Shown here: positions 9,594 through 18,668 of the stretch, piece after piece | Position numbering within the stretch: the stretch's first letter is position 1 | How the letters are laid out: every line of letters begins with the position of its first letter | NCBI RefSeq assembly: GCF_001685415.1 | Contig: NZ_CP014989.1 | Coordinates: forward strand, 3,533,395-3,597,394 | Direction: 5' to 3' | Length of the DNA stretch: 64,000 bases | DNA from: Serinicoccus hydrothermalis | GTDB lineage: Bacteria; Actinomycetota; Actinomycetes; Actinomycetales; Dermatophilaceae | Position numbers and translations under genes: made by a program | Notes under the pieces: model-generated | Seen by the model: only the letters and a program-made list of their open reading frames with translations | The model's database searches: none | What the model was told of the DNA's origin: nothing

Positions 9594-9788
9594 GTGGCCG
9601 TTCCCAAGCGGAAGATGTCCCGTTCCAACACCCGGCACCGCCGCTCCCAGTGGAAGGCTGCGCCGATCGCGCTGACCACCTGCCCGCAGTGCCAGGCCGT
9701 GGCGACCCCGCACCAGGCGTGCCCCAGCTGCGGCTCCTACGGCGGCCGCCACTACGCCGCCGCCGAGCGCACCGAGCACCAGGGCTGA
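9594..9788 (+). CDS. rpmF: 50S ribosomal protein L32
   Basis: Large-subunit protein of 64 residues. The start VAVPKRKMSRSNTRHRRSQW is the classic L32 N-terminus. The middle has CPQC and CPSC pairs, indicating the zinc-binding form. A GTG start follows the DUF177 stop directly, and rnc begins 15 nt downstream. Confidence 0.97.
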   Translation: MAVPKRKMSRSNTRHRRSQWKAAPIALTTCPQCQAVATPHQACPSCGSYGGRHYAAAERTEHQG

Positions 9789-9803
9789 CCCCGGGGCACC
9801 GGC

Positions 9804-10556
9804 GTGCGTCCCGTCTCCGAGCTGGCCGACCGCCTCGCCGAGGTGGTCGGTGAGGCGTGCGACGAGGCGCTGCTGCTGCGTGCCCTGACGCACCGGTCGT
9901 TCTCCTACGAGAACGACGGGCAGCCGCACAACGAGCGGCTGGAGTTCCTCGGTGACTCCGTGCTGGGGGTCGTGGTCACCGACGCGCTCTACCGCACCCA
10001 CCCCGACCTCACCGAGGGTCAGCTGGCCAAGCTGCGCGCGGCCGTCGTGAACTCGCGCGCGCTCGCCGAGGTCGCCCGGGTCGCCGAGCTCGGCGACTTC
10101 GTGCTGCTCGGCAAGGGGGAGGAGGCCACCGGTGGCCGGGACAAGGACTCGATCCTCGCCGACACCACCGAAGCCGTCATCGGCTGCGTCTACCTGTCCT
10201 CGGGGCTGCCCGCCGCCTCCACCTACGTGCACCACGTGCTGGACCCGCTGATGCGGCGCAGCGCCGGCCTCGGGGCCGCGCTGGACTGGAAGACCAGCCT
10301 GCAAGAGGTCGCCTCTGCCGGTGACCTCGGCCAGCCGCAGTACCTCGTGGACGCGGAGGGGCCGGACCACAGCAAGACGTTCACCGCCCGCGCGGTCGTG
10401 GCCGACGAGGTCGTCGGGACCGGGGTGGGGCGGTCCAAGAAGCTGGCCGAGCAGCAGGCCGCCGAGCAGGGCTGGCAGCTGCTCACCGAGCGCGCCGCCC
10501 AGGTGGTCTCGACCGAGCCCACCGTGGAGGCCGCCACCGGCGACGGGCCCGGCTGA
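9804..10556 (+). CDS. rnc: Ribonuclease III
   Basis: Double-strand-specific endoribonuclease for rRNA and mRNA processing. The 250-residue product has the RNase III signature [16 protein letters not shown] at about residues 45-60 (catalytic E and D), [13 protein letters not shown] as the second acidic cluster and a C-terminal dsRNA-binding domain ([12 protein letters not shown] through [21 protein letters not shown]). The start is GTG at 9804. The order rpmF-rnc-mutM-smc is a standard actinobacterial arrangement. Confidence 0.97.
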   Translation: MRPVSELADRLAEVVGEACDEALLLRALTHRSFSYENDGQPHNERLEFLGDSVLGVVVTDALYRTHPDLTEGQLAKLRAAVVNSRALAEVARVAELGDFVLLGKGEEATGGRDKDSILADTTEAVIGCVYLSSGLPAASTYVHHVLDPLMRRSAGLGAALDWKTSLQEVASAGDLGQPQYLVDAEGPDHSKTFTARAVVADEVVGTGVGRSKKLAEQQAAEQGWQLLTERAAQVVSTEPTVEAATGDGPG

Positions 10557-10560
10557 GCGC

Positions 10561-11454
10561 GTGCCGGAGCTCCCGGAGGTCGAGGTCGTCCGTCGTGGCC
10601 TCGAGACCCACGTCGTGGGTCGGCACATCCGTGCCGCCCGGCTGACCGGCGCCCGGGTCGCGCGCCGCCACGTGGCGGGACCGGCCGACCTGGCCGCGCG
10701 GCTGGCCGACGCGCAGGTGCTCGCCGCGGACCGGAGGGGGAAGTACCTCTGGCTGGTGCTGCAGCCACCGGCCGACGACCCCCAGGCGCTCGTCGTGCAC
10801 CTCGGGATGAGCGGCCAGCTCCTCGTCGAGGACGCCGGCGCACCGCCGGAGAAGCACCTGCACGCCACCCTGGACTTCCACGACGACGGGCCCCAGCTGC
10901 GCTTCGTCGACCAGCGCACCTTCGGCGGGTTGGCCCTCACCCCGCTCCAGCCCGACCGGAGCGGGGACGGGCACGGGCACGGCATACCGGAGCCGGTGCT
11001 GCACATCGCGCCCGACCCGCTCGAGGAGTCCTTCGACCGGGCCGCCGTGGTGCGGCGGATGAAGGGCAAGGACGTCGCGCTCAAGCGGGTGCTGCTGGAC
11101 CAGGGGGTGGTGAGCGGGATCGGCAACATCTACGCCGACGAGGCGCTGTGGCGCGCCCAGGTCCACGGGCGGCGGCTGACGTCGGGCCTCACCAAGCCCG
11201 CGCTCGGGCGGGTGCTCGACCACGCCGCGGACGTCATGCGGGACGCGCTCGGGCAGGGTGGCACCAGCTTCGACGCGCTCTACGTCAACGTCAACGGGGC
11301 GAGCGGCTACTTCGACCGGTCGCTGGAGGCCTACGGGCAGACCGGACGCCCGTGCCGGCGGTGCGGGGCGGCGATCCGGCGCGAGGAGTTCATGAACCGC
11401 AGCTCGCACTTCTGCCCCCGCTGCCAGCCGGCGCCGCGGGCGCGGCGGGGCTGA
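10561..11454 (+). CDS. mutM: Formamidopyrimidine-DNA glycosylase
   Basis: Bifunctional glycosylase/AP-lyase that removes 8-oxoguanine and formamidopyrimidines. I chose the GTG at 10561 because the product must begin [15 protein letters not shown]: after Met removal Pro-2 is the catalytic nucleophile and Glu-3 the acid. Other motifs are the K in [27 protein letters not shown] with the H2TH region, and the C-terminal zinc finger CRRCGAAI through CPRC. Length 297 is normal. It follows rnc by 4 nt. Confidence 0.97.
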   Translation: MPELPEVEVVRRGLETHVVGRHIRAARLTGARVARRHVAGPADLAARLADAQVLAADRRGKYLWLVLQPPADDPQALVVHLGMSGQLLVEDAGAPPEKHLHATLDFHDDGPQLRFVDQRTFGGLALTPLQPDRSGDGHGHGIPEPVLHIAPDPLEESFDRAAVVRRMKGKDVALKRVLLDQGVVSGIGNIYADEALWRAQVHGRRLTSGLTKPALGRVLDHAADVMRDALGQGGTSFDALYVNVNGASGYFDRSLEAYGQTGRPCRRCGAAIRREEFMNRSSHFCPRCQPAPRARRG

Positions 11455-11460
11455 GCCGCC

Positions 11461-11751
11461 TCAGCGCTCGTCGTCCTCCGGGTTGGGCGGGGCAGGGGGC
11501 AGCTGGTCGCGCCACCTCTTGCGCGGCTTCTCCGGGCGGTCACCCTCCACCGCCCGGCGGGCGAGCTCCTGGCGATGGGCGCGCTCCTTGCCCGAGTCGA
11601 CGAAGAGGCGGAGCGCGCGACCGACGAGGTCGATCACGTGGACCGGGGTCCACTGCCGCAGCGGCACGCGCTCGCCGCGCGGGGTGGCCGCGCGGCCCAG
11701 GAGGGCCAGCAGCAGGACGGCGACGAGCGCGAAGACGGCGAGCTCGACCAT
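11461..11751 (-). CDS. Small membrane-anchored hypothetical protein
   Basis: A 96-residue protein that I do not recognise. It begins MVELAVFALVAVLLLALLG, a single N-terminal membrane segment, followed by a basic, proline-rich cytoplasmic-looking tail (RPEKPRKRWRDQLPPAPPNPEDDER). The ATG overlaps the stop codon of the upstream oxidoreductase gene (ATGA), so the two are translationally coupled on the minus strand. It converges on mutM with only 6 nt between the stops. Confidence 0.65.
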   Translation of the reverse strand: MVELAVFALVAVLLLALLGRAATPRGERVPLRQWTPVHVIDLVGRALRLFVDSGKERAHRQELARRAVEGDRPEKPRKRWRDQLPPAPPNPEDDER

Positions 11752-12809
11752 CACGTCACCGCGGCGGTGGTCTGCAGCGGCTCTTCCTCCTGCGGGTAGC
11801 GGACGCCGAGCTCGCGCCGCGCGCTCTCCAGGATCGTCATGATCGCGACGGTGTCCGCGTGCGGTACGAGCGGCGACTCCAGCAGGCCCTCGGCGAGGCA
11901 GCGGTGGAACTCCTCCACCTCGTGCTCGTAGCCGCGGCGGTCGCCGCCGCTCACCAGCTCCTCGTGCTCGCCGCGGCGGACGGTGAACGAGGTCGGGTTG
12001 TTGAGGGGGCCGTGGAGCTGGAGCGAGCCCTCCGTGCCCCGCACGATCGTCTCGGTGCTGCCGTGCGAGAGCGAGTCCGTGAGGACCTGCACCACCGCGC
12101 CCTCCTCGGTCATCCACTGCAGCGACACCAGGGCGTCGGCGCCGGTCGCGACCCGGGAGCCCAGCACGTGCAGGTGGGTGGGGTGGCCGACCAGCAGGTG
12201 GGCCAGGGTCACCGGGTAGATCCCGAGGTCGAGCAGCGCCCCGCCCCCGTTGTCCAGGTCGAAGAGGCGGTGCGACTCGTCGTACTCGAAGGGCACCGGG
12301 AAGGCGGCGTGGAAGCTGCGGACCGTCCCGATGTCGCCGCCGCGCACCCGGGCGAGGGCGTCCAGGACGATCGGCTGGCACCGGGTCCACATGGCCTCGA
12401 CCGCGAGGACCCCTGCCTCGCGCGCGGCCTCGAGCACCTCCTCGGTGTCGCGGACGGTCAGCGTCGTCGGCTTCTCGACGAGCACGTGCTTGCCGGCCTC
12501 GATGCAGGCCAGCGCCTGGTCCCGGTGGAAGGGATGGGTCGAGGAGATGTAGACCGCGTCGACCTCGGGGTCGGCCATGAGCTCGTCGTAGCTGCCGTAG
12601 GCGCGGGGGATGCCGAACTCGTCGGCGAAGGCCCTGGCCCGCCCGCCGTCCCGGGCCGCCACGGCGACCACCTCACCCCCGTCGACGGCGGCGATGGCCT
12701 GCGCCAGGGCCCGGGCGATGCCCCCGGCGGCGAGCAGCCCCCACCGGACGGGGCGGTCGGAGACCGGCGGATCGGCCGGCGGACGTGCGGTCGTCGACGG
12801 GTCGGTCAT
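11751..12809 (-). CDS. Gfo/Idh/MocA family oxidoreductase
   Basis: NAD(P)-dependent sugar or inositol dehydrogenase-like protein of 352 residues. After a short proline-rich leader comes the Rossmann segment VRWGLLAAGGIARALAQAI, with a GxGxxG-like glycine pattern altered to AAGGIA. The family motif AGKHVLVEKPTTLT has the Lys-Pro pair (EKP) near residue 105, and the C-terminal half contains GGGALLDLGIYPVTLAHLL. The substrate cannot be told from sequence. It is divergent from acyP with 23 bp between starts. Confidence 0.88.
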   Translation of the reverse strand: MTDPSTTARPPADPPVSDRPVRWGLLAAGGIARALAQAIAAVDGGEVVAVAARDGGRARAFADEFGIPRAYGSYDELMADPEVDAVYISSTHPFHRDQALACIEAGKHVLVEKPTTLTVRDTEEVLEAAREAGVLAVEAMWTRCQPIVLDALARVRGGDIGTVRSFHAAFPVPFEYDESHRLFDLDNGGGALLDLGIYPVTLAHLLVGHPTHLHVLGSRVATGADALVSLQWMTEEGAVVQVLTDSLSHGSTETIVRGTEGSLQLHGPLNNPTSFTVRRGEHEELVSGGDRRGYEHEVEEFHRCLAEGLLESPLVPHADTVAIMTILESARRELGVRYPQEEEPLQTTAAVT

Positions 12810-12832
12810 GGGTCCACCGTAGTCTCGGAGCC

Positions 12833-13114
12833 ATGGAGCGCGCGCTGATCTTCGTCCGCGGCCGGGTCCAGGGTGTCGGTTTCCGCTGGTGGACCCGGGC
12901 CCGGGCGCTCGAGCTGGACCTCGTCGGGCACGCCCGGAACCTGCCGGACGGACGGGTCGAGGTGAACGCCCAGGGCGGGCGCGCCGCGATCGACTCGCTC
13001 GTCGGGCTGCTGCAGGAGGACCCCTCGACCCACAGCCGTCCCGGGAACGTCACCGGCGTAGCGGTCCAGTGGCACGACGTCCGCGAGGGGCTCTCCGGCT
13101 TCGTCGAGCGCTGA
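12833..13114 (+). CDS. acyP: Acylphosphatase
   Basis: Small enzyme (93 residues) hydrolysing acylphosphates. It contains the catalytic GRVQGVGFRWWTRA with the active-site Arg, and the Asn of GHARNLPDGRVEV. The start is the ATG at 12833; the longer upstream frame runs into the divergent gene and lacks similarity. The stop codon overlaps the first unit of the 22-bp repeat array. Genes of this family often lie just before smc in actinobacteria. Confidence 0.94.
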   Translation: MERALIFVRGRVQGVGFRWWTRARALELDLVGHARNLPDGRVEVNAQGGRAAIDSLVGLLQEDPSTHSRPGNVTGVAVQWHDVREGLSGFVER

Positions 13115-13232
13115 CCGCCCGCACGGTTTGCGCCGACCGCCCGCACGGTTTGCGCCGACCGGCCGCACGGTTTGCGCCGACCGGCCGCACGGTTTGCGCC
13201 GACCGGCCGCACGGTTTGCGCCGACCGGCCGC
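13113..13232. repeat. 22-bp tandem repeat array, 5.5 copies, before smc
   Basis: Five full 22-bp units (13113, 13135, 13157, 13179, 13201) and a 10-bp partial unit at 13223. Each full unit reads GACCGSCCGC followed by ACGGTTTGCGCC; units 1 and 2 have C, units 3-5 have G at the variable position. The first unit overlaps the acyP stop. The same family, with CT in place of TT, recurs twice at 17500-17543, so the copies bracket smc and its partner gene in the same orientation. There are no spacers, so it is not CRISPR. Confidence 0.95.
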
Positions 13233-13313
13233 GCGGCGGCACGGGTCCGGCATACCTCGCCAGTATGGTGACCGGGAGCCGACGAGCCCGACCCGACCGC
13301 GGAAGAGCGCCAG

Positions 13314-16300
13314 ATGTACGTGAAGAGCCTGACCCTCAAGGGCTTCAAGTCGTTCGCCTCGACGACGAGCATGCGCCTGGAGCCGGGCATCACCTGCATC
13401 GTGGGTCCCAACGGCTCGGGCAAGTCCAACGTCGTCGACGCGCTGGCGTGGGTGATGGGGGAGCAGGGGGCCAAGAGCCTGCGCGGCGGCAAGATGGAGG
13501 ACGTCATCTTCGCCGGCACCTCGGGCCGCCAGCCGCTGGGCCGCGCCGAGGTCTCGCTGACCATCGACAACACCGACGGCGCGCTGCCCATCGACTACAG
13601 CGAGGTGACGATCACCCGCACGATGTTCCGCACCGGGGGGTCGGAGTATGCCATCAACGGCACCTCGTGCCGACTGCTCGACGTGCAGGAGCTGCTCTCC
13701 GACTCCGGCATCGGGCGGGAGATGCACGTCATCGTCGGGCAGGGCCAGCTCGACCAGGTGCTGCGCGCCACGCCCGAGGAGCGCCGCGGCTTCATCGAGG
13801 AGGCCGCCGGGGTCCTCAAGCACCGCAAGCGCAAGGAGCGCGCGCTGCGCAAGCTGGACACGATGGAGGGCAACCTCACCCGGCTCACCGACCTCACCAC
13901 CGAGATCCGACGCCAGCTCGGTCCGCTCGGGCGGCAGGCGGAGACGGCGCGCCGGGCCGCGACGATCCAGGCCGAGGTCCGGGACGCGCGGCTGCGGATC
14001 CTCGCCGACGACCTCGTGCAGCTCACCAGCGCGCTGGAGGCCGAGCTCGCCGACGAGCAGGCGCTCCTCGAGCGCCGCACCCGGGTGCAGGAGGCGGCGC
14101 GGGTCGCCGAGGCCCGGGTCGCCGAGCTCGAGCAGGAGCGGGCCGCGGGCGCGCCGGCCCTCACCGCGGTCCAGGACCGGTGGTATGCCCTCTCCTCCCT
14201 GGTGGAGCGGGTCCGCGCGCTGGGTGACCTGGCCGCCGAGCGGACCCGACTGCTCGGCGCCGAGGCCGAGGAGCTCGCCGCCGAGGAGAGCGGCCGGTCC
14301 CGCCGGGGTCGCGACCCCGAGGAGCTGCGCGCCCAGGCCGCCCGGGTGCGGGCTGAGGAGGCCGAGCTGCAGACCCGCGTCGCCGAGCTCGCCACCGCCC
14401 TCGCCGACGCCGAGGGGGAGCGGGCCGGTGCCGAGGAGGCGCACGCCCAGGAGCAGGCACGGTTGCAGCGCCTCGCCCGCGCGGCGGCGGACCGGCGCGA
14501 GGGTCTGGCCCGGCTGTCCGGGCAGGTGGCCGCCCGCCGTTCCCGGCTGGAGGCGGGCGAGGACGAGGTCACCCGGCTGCAGGAGGTCGCCGCCGCCGTC
14601 GTGGGGCGCGCGGAGAAGGCGGAGCGGGACTACGCCGGGCTCGAGGGCACGGTGCTGGACGTCGAGCAGGGCGAGGAGGGCCTCGACGACCACTACGAGG
14701 CCGCGGAGGCGCGGCGCGCCGAGTCGCTCGAGGAGGTCGAGCGGCTCACCGAGGAGCTGCGGACGGCACAGGCCGAGCAGGCGCGGTGGGAGGCCCGGGT
14801 GGAGGCGCTGTCGCTGAGCCTGCGGCGCACCGACGGGGCCAGCGCCCTCCTGTCGGCCGAGGCCGTCGGCGGCGTGACCGGCACGCTCACCGACCACGTG
14901 GTGGTCGAGCCCGGACGGGAGGCCGCGGTCGCGGCGGCACTCGGCTGGGCCGGGGAGGCGCTCGTGGCCGAGGGGCTGGGCCCGGCGCAGCAGGCGCTCG
15001 CCTGGCTGCGGGACCAGGAGCAGGGGCAGGCCGGGCTCGTGGTGCCCGAGCTGCTCGCCGGTGACGAGGGCGAGGCTCGCGCGGGCTGGCCCGAGCTGCC
15101 CGGGTATGCCGTCTGGGCCGCGGACATGGTGCGGGCCAAGGGGGGTGACGAGCCGCTGCGCCGGGCCGTCAGCGGGCTGCTGGAGCGGGTCGCGCTCGTG
15201 GACGAGGTTGACGACGCCGCGCTGCTGGTACAGGCCCTGCCCGGGGTCACCGTGGTCACCGGGGCGGGCGACGTCTACGGGCCGGGGTGGGTGCGTGGCG
15301 GCTCGTCCGCCGCCCCGAGCCTGCTGGAGCTCACCTCGGCCCTGGAGGAGGCGCAGGAGGGGGTGCGCGAGGCCACCTCCCGCGCCGAGCGGGCCACCTT
15401 CGCGCTCGGCTCCGCCCGGGACGACCTCGAGGGGGCCCAGCGGGCCGCCGACGAGGCCCTCGACGCGCTGCACGACTCGGACGCGCGGATGACGGCGGTG
15501 GCCGAGCAGCTCTCCCAGCTCGGCCAGACCATGCGCACCGCCCGGGCCGAGCACGAGCGGGCGACCACCGCCATCGGCACCGCCGAGGAGTCCATGGCCG
15601 CCACCCGTGCCGAGCTCGCCGAGCTGGAGGCGCGCCTGGCCGACGCCGAGGACCTCGCGAGCCAGGAGGGCACGGAGGAGCCGGACACCGGCGACCGGGA
15701 GCGGCTGGCCGAGGCCGCGGCCCGGGCTCGCACCCTGGAGACCGAGGCACGGCTGGCGCTGCGCACCCAGGAGGAGCGGGTGACCGCGCTCGCCGGCCGG
15801 GCCGACAGCCTGGAGTCCGCGGCCGACGGCGAGCTCGCCGCCCGCCGGCAGGCCGCGCAGCGTCGCGAGCGCCGGGCGCGTGAGCGGACCACCGCCGAGG
15901 CGGTCCGCGTCGGGGCGTCCTACGTGCTGGTGCGGGCGCAGGAGGCCCTGGAGCGTGCCACGCAGGAGCGGGCCCGTGGCCAGGCCGAGCAGGCCGAGCG
16001 GGACCAGGCGCTCGCGGCGGCGCGGCAGAGGGCCCGGGAGCTCGCCGACGACCTGCGCGACCTCACCGACTCGGTGCACGCCGACGAGATCGCCCGCGCC
16101 GAGCAGCGGCTGCGCATCGAGGCCCTCCAGGCCCGTTCCCTGGACGAGCTCGGGGTGGACCCCCAGACGCTCGTGGAGGAGTACGGCCCGCACCTGCCGG
16201 TGCCGCACATCCCCGGCCCGGACGACCCGGCCCCGGAGGACGGCGAGGCACCCGAGCCGCAGCCCTTCGTCCGCGAGGTCCAGGACAAGCGGCTGCGCAA

Positions 16301-16985
16301 GGCCGAGCGCGCGCTCACCCAGCTCGGCAAGGTCAACCCCCTCGCGCTGGAGGAGTTCGCGGCGCTGGAGGAACGGCATACCTTCCTCACCGAGCAGGTC
16401 GAGGACCTGCGCCGGAGCAAGGCGGACCTGCTGGAGATCGTCCGCTCGGTCGACGAGCGGGTCGAGCGGGTGTTCACCGAGGCCTTCCACGACACCGCGG
16501 AGCAGTTCGAGCGGGTCTTCTCCCGCCTCTTCCCGGGCGGTGAGGGCCGGATCACCCTGACCGACCCGGACGACATGCTCACCACCGGGATCGAGGTGGA
16601 GGCGCGGCCCCCCGGCAAGAAGATCAAGCGGCTCTCGCTGCTCTCCGGCGGGGAGCGGTCGTTGACGGCGGTGGCGCTGCTGGTCGCGATCTTCAAGGCG
16701 CGGCCGAGCCCGTTCTACATCATGGACGAGGTGGAGGCCGCGCTCGACGACACCAACCTGGGGCGGCTCATCACGCTCTTCGAGGAGCTGCGCGACTCCA
16801 GCCAGCTCATCGTCATCACCCACCAGAAGCGCACCATGGAGATCGCCGACGCGCTCTACGGCGTCTCGATGCGCGGCGACGGGGTGACCACCGTCGTCAG
16901 CCAGCGGATCAAGGACGTGGCCGCCGAGGGGGTCGAGCAGCCGACGCGCACTGCGGTCCCCGAGCCCGAGCCGTCACCCGCATGA
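13314..16985 (+). CDS. smc: Chromosome segregation protein SMC
   Basis: Chromosome-compacting ATPase of 1223 residues, the core of the bacterial condensin that works with ScpA/ScpB. Domains in order: N-terminal ATPase with Walker A GPNGSGKSNVVDALAWVMGE (about residues 28-47); long coiled coil; hinge at about 500-660 (AEAVGGVTGTLTDHVVVEPG through VTGAGDVYGPGWVRGG); second coiled coil; signature LLSGGERSLTAVALLVA near 1108; Walker B FYIMDEVEAALDD near 1135. Full length with no breaks. The ATG at 13314 is about 80 bp after the repeat array. The next gene overlaps its stop by 4 nt. Confidence 0.97.
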   Translation: MYVKSLTLKGFKSFASTTSMRLEPGITCIVGPNGSGKSNVVDALAWVMGEQGAKSLRGGKMEDVIFAGTSGRQPLGRAEVSLTIDNTDGALPIDYSEVTITRTMFRTGGSEYAINGTSCRLLDVQELLSDSGIGREMHVIVGQGQLDQVLRATPEERRGFIEEAAGVLKHRKRKERALRKLDTMEGNLTRLTDLTTEIRRQLGPLGRQAETARRAATIQAEVRDARLRILADDLVQLTSALEAELADEQALLERRTRVQEAARVAEARVAELEQERAAGAPALTAVQDRWYALSSLVERVRALGDLAAERTRLLGAEAEELAAEESGRSRRGRDPEELRAQAARVRAEEAELQTRVAELATALADAEGERAGAEEAHAQEQARLQRLARAAADRREGLARLSGQVAARRSRLEAGEDEVTRLQEVAAAVVGRAEKAERDYAGLEGTVLDVEQGEEGLDDHYEAAEARRAESLEEVERLTEELRTAQAEQARWEARVEALSLSLRRTDGASALLSAEAVGGVTGTLTDHVVVEPGREAAVAAALGWAGEALVAEGLGPAQQALAWLRDQEQGQAGLVVPELLAGDEGEARAGWPELPGYAVWAADMVRAKGGDEPLRRAVSGLLERVALVDEVDDAALLVQALPGVTVVTGAGDVYGPGWVRGGSSAAPSLLELTSALEEAQEGVREATSRAERATFALGSARDDLEGAQRAADEALDALHDSDARMTAVAEQLSQLGQTMRTARAEHERATTAIGTAEESMAATRAELAELEARLADAEDLASQEGTEEPDTGDRERLAEAAARARTLETEARLALRTQEERVTALAGRADSLESAADGELAARRQAAQRRERRARERTTAEAVRVGASYVLVRAQEALERATQERARGQAEQAERDQALAAARQRARELADDLRDLTDSVHADEIARAEQRLRIEALQARSLDELGVDPQTLVEEYGPHLPVPHIPGPDDPAPEDGEAPEPQPFVREVQDKRLRKAERALTQLGKVNPLALEEFAALEERHTFLTEQVEDLRRSKADLLEIVRSVDERVERVFTEAFHDTAEQFERVFSRLFPGGEGRITLTDPDDMLTTGIEVEARPPGKKIKRLSLLSGGERSLTAVALLVAIFKARPSPFYIMDEVEAALDDTNLGRLITLFEELRDSSQLIVITHQKRTMEIADALYGVSMRGDGVTTVVSQRIKDVAAEGVEQPTRTAVPEPEPSPA

Positions 16986-17488
16986 CCGTCGTCTTCGGCG
17001 GTGCCGAGTTCCCCGCCTACGTCATCGACGACGACACCCTGCGCGAGGAGCTGCTCGACGAGGACGAGACCCGCGAGTGGGTGCAGGAGACGCCGCAGGA
17101 CCCGCACGCCGTCGCGCTGCTGCGCATGCTCGGCGAGCTCGACCGGGCGCTGGACGCCGGGCGGGACCGCATCCGCGAGCTGGAGGAGGGATCGCCGGCG
17201 TGGGCCCTGGCCGCGGTCCGGCTCGCCCATGTGCACCACTGGCGCGGCGAGTACGCGCAGGCGCACGCCCTGCTCGACGCCGCCCAGGAGGTGCTCGCCG
17301 GCGACGACGCACGGACCGCCCTGGTGCACCAGCACCGGGCCAAGGCGTTGCTCGACGAGGGCCGACCCGAAGAGGCGCACACGGCGGCCTCCCTGGCGCT
17401 GACCCTGCGCGAGGCCGCCGGTGACCCCGGCCTCGTCGCCTCCACCCGGCAGACGCTGCGCCGGATCGAGCAGGACCTGCACCCCTGA
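16982..17488 (+). CDS. TPR-like helical protein coupled to smc
   Basis: A 168-residue, largely helical and acidic protein that starts inside the smc stop codon (ATGA). After the N-terminal DDDTLREELLDEDETREWV, the pattern ALAAVRLAHVHHWRGEYAQAHALLDAA followed by ALVHQHRAKALLDEGRPEEAHTAASLALTLRE looks like two to three tetratricopeptide-type hairpins. I recognise no specific family. The tight coupling suggests co-expression with SMC and perhaps a scaffold role, but this is inference. Confidence 0.75.
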   Translation: MTVVFGGAEFPAYVIDDDTLREELLDEDETREWVQETPQDPHAVALLRMLGELDRALDAGRDRIRELEEGSPAWALAAVRLAHVHHWRGEYAQAHALLDAAQEVLAGDDARTALVHQHRAKALLDEGRPEEAHTAASLALTLREAAGDPGLVASTRQTLRRIEQDLHP

Positions 17489-17499
17489 GCGCCTGACCC

Positions 17500-17543
17500 G
17501 ACCGGCCGCACGGTCTGTGTCGACCGGCCGCACGGTCTGCGTC
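17500..17543. repeat. Two further copies of the 22-bp repeat, after the smc operon
   Basis: Two adjacent 22-bp units at 17500-17521 and 17522-17543, each beginning GACCGGCCGCACGGTCTG. They differ from the array before smc mainly by C for T inside GGTTTG and by the last bases. They start 12 bp after the stop of the TPR-like gene and have the same orientation as the upstream array. Confidence 0.9.
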
Positions 17544-17633
17544 GTGTGATTCTCCTCACGTCCGGCGCGACACGCCCGCGACACGCCGCGCGGCACCATG
17601 GCGGGGAAGCACCCCTGGCCCCACACTGGTCAC

Positions 17634-17924
17634 ATGCTTGCACTCGTCCTGGCCATGCTGCTGTGTGTCGCTCTGGGCGCGGGGGTCGTGGGTTACGTCA
17701 TGATCGAGGCGCGTCGTGAGGGTCGAGGGGAGTTCTGGACGCCCGAGGGCGAGGAGCTCATCGCGGGGGCACGCCGTCGCGGTGAGCAGGTGCGCAGCCG
17801 GGGCGAGCAGCTGGGCCGGTCGGCGGCCCAGCGCACCCAGGCGATGCGGGACCGTCGCCGCACGGCGTCCGCGTCCTCGGCGACGCAGGACGACGCCCCC
17901 GGGCAGTACCCCGCCGCCAGCTGA
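17634..17924 (+). CDS. Small single-pass membrane protein
   Basis: A 96-residue hypothetical protein. It starts MLALVLAMLLCVALGAGVVG, one N-terminal membrane segment, followed by a charged tail (EARREGRGEFWTPEGEELI, then an Arg/Gln-rich helix and an Ala/Ser-rich end). An alternative ATG at 17598 would add 12 polar residues; I prefer 17634 because the membrane segment then begins at once, though neither start has a clear ribosome site. No function can be assigned. Confidence 0.6.
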   Translation: MLALVLAMLLCVALGAGVVGYVMIEARREGRGEFWTPEGEELIAGARRRGEQVRSRGEQLGRSAAQRTQAMRDRRRTASASSATQDDAPGQYPAAS

Positions 17925-17930
17925 CCCTCC

Positions 17931-18668
17931 TCAGGCGCGCAGGTGCCGGAGGTAGCGCTCGGGAGCCTCGAGGAACCGCCGGTAGTGGTCGACCATGTCG
18001 AGCCGGTCCCAGGACGTCTCGCGCATCCCCTGCTCGGAGCACTCGAGCACGACGGCTCCCGGCAGTGCGGCCAGCAGGGGTGAGTGCGTCGCCAGGAGCA
18101 CCTGGGCACCGGGCTGCGCAGCGATCTCGACGAGCTCGGACAGCAGCCGCAGCTGCGCCTCGAAGGACAGACCGGCCTCGGGCTCGTCCCAGACGAAGAA
18201 GCCGTCGCCCTGGTAACGACGCGAGCTGAGAAGCTCGACGAAGGCCTCACCGTGCGAGAAGCGGTGGAAGTCGTGCCGAACGGTGTCCTGCAGGTAGCTG
18301 AACAGCCCGTGCATCGTCTCGGCGCGGACGAAGTAGCCCCACCGGGAGGCCCCGGGACCGCGCACCAGCCGCAGCCACTGACCGAGGTCGGACTCGGTCC
18401 TGCGCGTCTGGTGCATCGCCCCGGTGGAGCCACCCTCGGGATTGAGGCCGAAGGCCATCGCCACGGCCTCGAGGATCGTGGACTTGCCCGAGCCGTTCGC
18501 CCCCACCAGGACCGTGGCCGGCCCGAGGTCGAGCCCCTCGTCGAGCAGCTGGGCGACCGCGGGGATGGTCCGCGGCCAGGTCCGCGCGTCCGGCAGCGCG
18601 GCGCCAGGGTGCCGCTCGACCCGCCGGACGGGGACCGGGGCGAAGCTCGGCTCCTGGGCGGTCGGCAT
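17931..18668 (-). CDS. AAA family ATPase (ABC/RecF-like)
   Basis: A 245-residue P-loop ATPase. Walker A is VLVGANGSGKSTILEAVAMA near residue 55; an ABC-like signature region RFSHGEAFVELL lies near 140; Walker B is GFFVWDEPEAGLSFEAQL and the switch is VLLATHSPLL near 205. It resembles the small soluble predicted ATP-binding proteins of actinobacteria, distinct from transporters because no membrane partner is present. The function is unknown. The ATG at 18668 lies inside a GGCATACC octamer. It converges on the small membrane protein gene. Confidence 0.8.
   Translation of the reverse strand: MPTAQEPSFAPVPVRRVERHPGAALPDARTWPRTIPAVAQLLDEGLDLGPATVLVGANGSGKSTILEAVAMAFGLNPEGGSTGAMHQTRRTESDLGQWLRLVRGPGASRWGYFVRAETMHGLFSYLQDTVRHDFHRFSHGEAFVELLSSRRYQGDGFFVWDEPEAGLSFEAQLRLLSELVEIAAQPGAQVLLATHSPLLAALPGAVVLECSEQGMRETSWDRLDMVDHYRRFLEAPERYLRHLRA

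Noticed and set aside
13113..13232. Tandem repeats as a CRISPR array
   Set aside because: Units are directly adjacent with no spacers and there are no cas genes.
13050..16823. Open frame of more than 1200 codons on the minus strand opposite smc
   Set aside because: It is a high-GC shadow of smc: Leu/Gly/Val/Arg-rich with no motif, while the plus strand encodes a full SMC with all signatures. Similar long shadows opposite recG, aceA, ramB, ffh and the acyl-CoA synthetase were rejected for the same reason.
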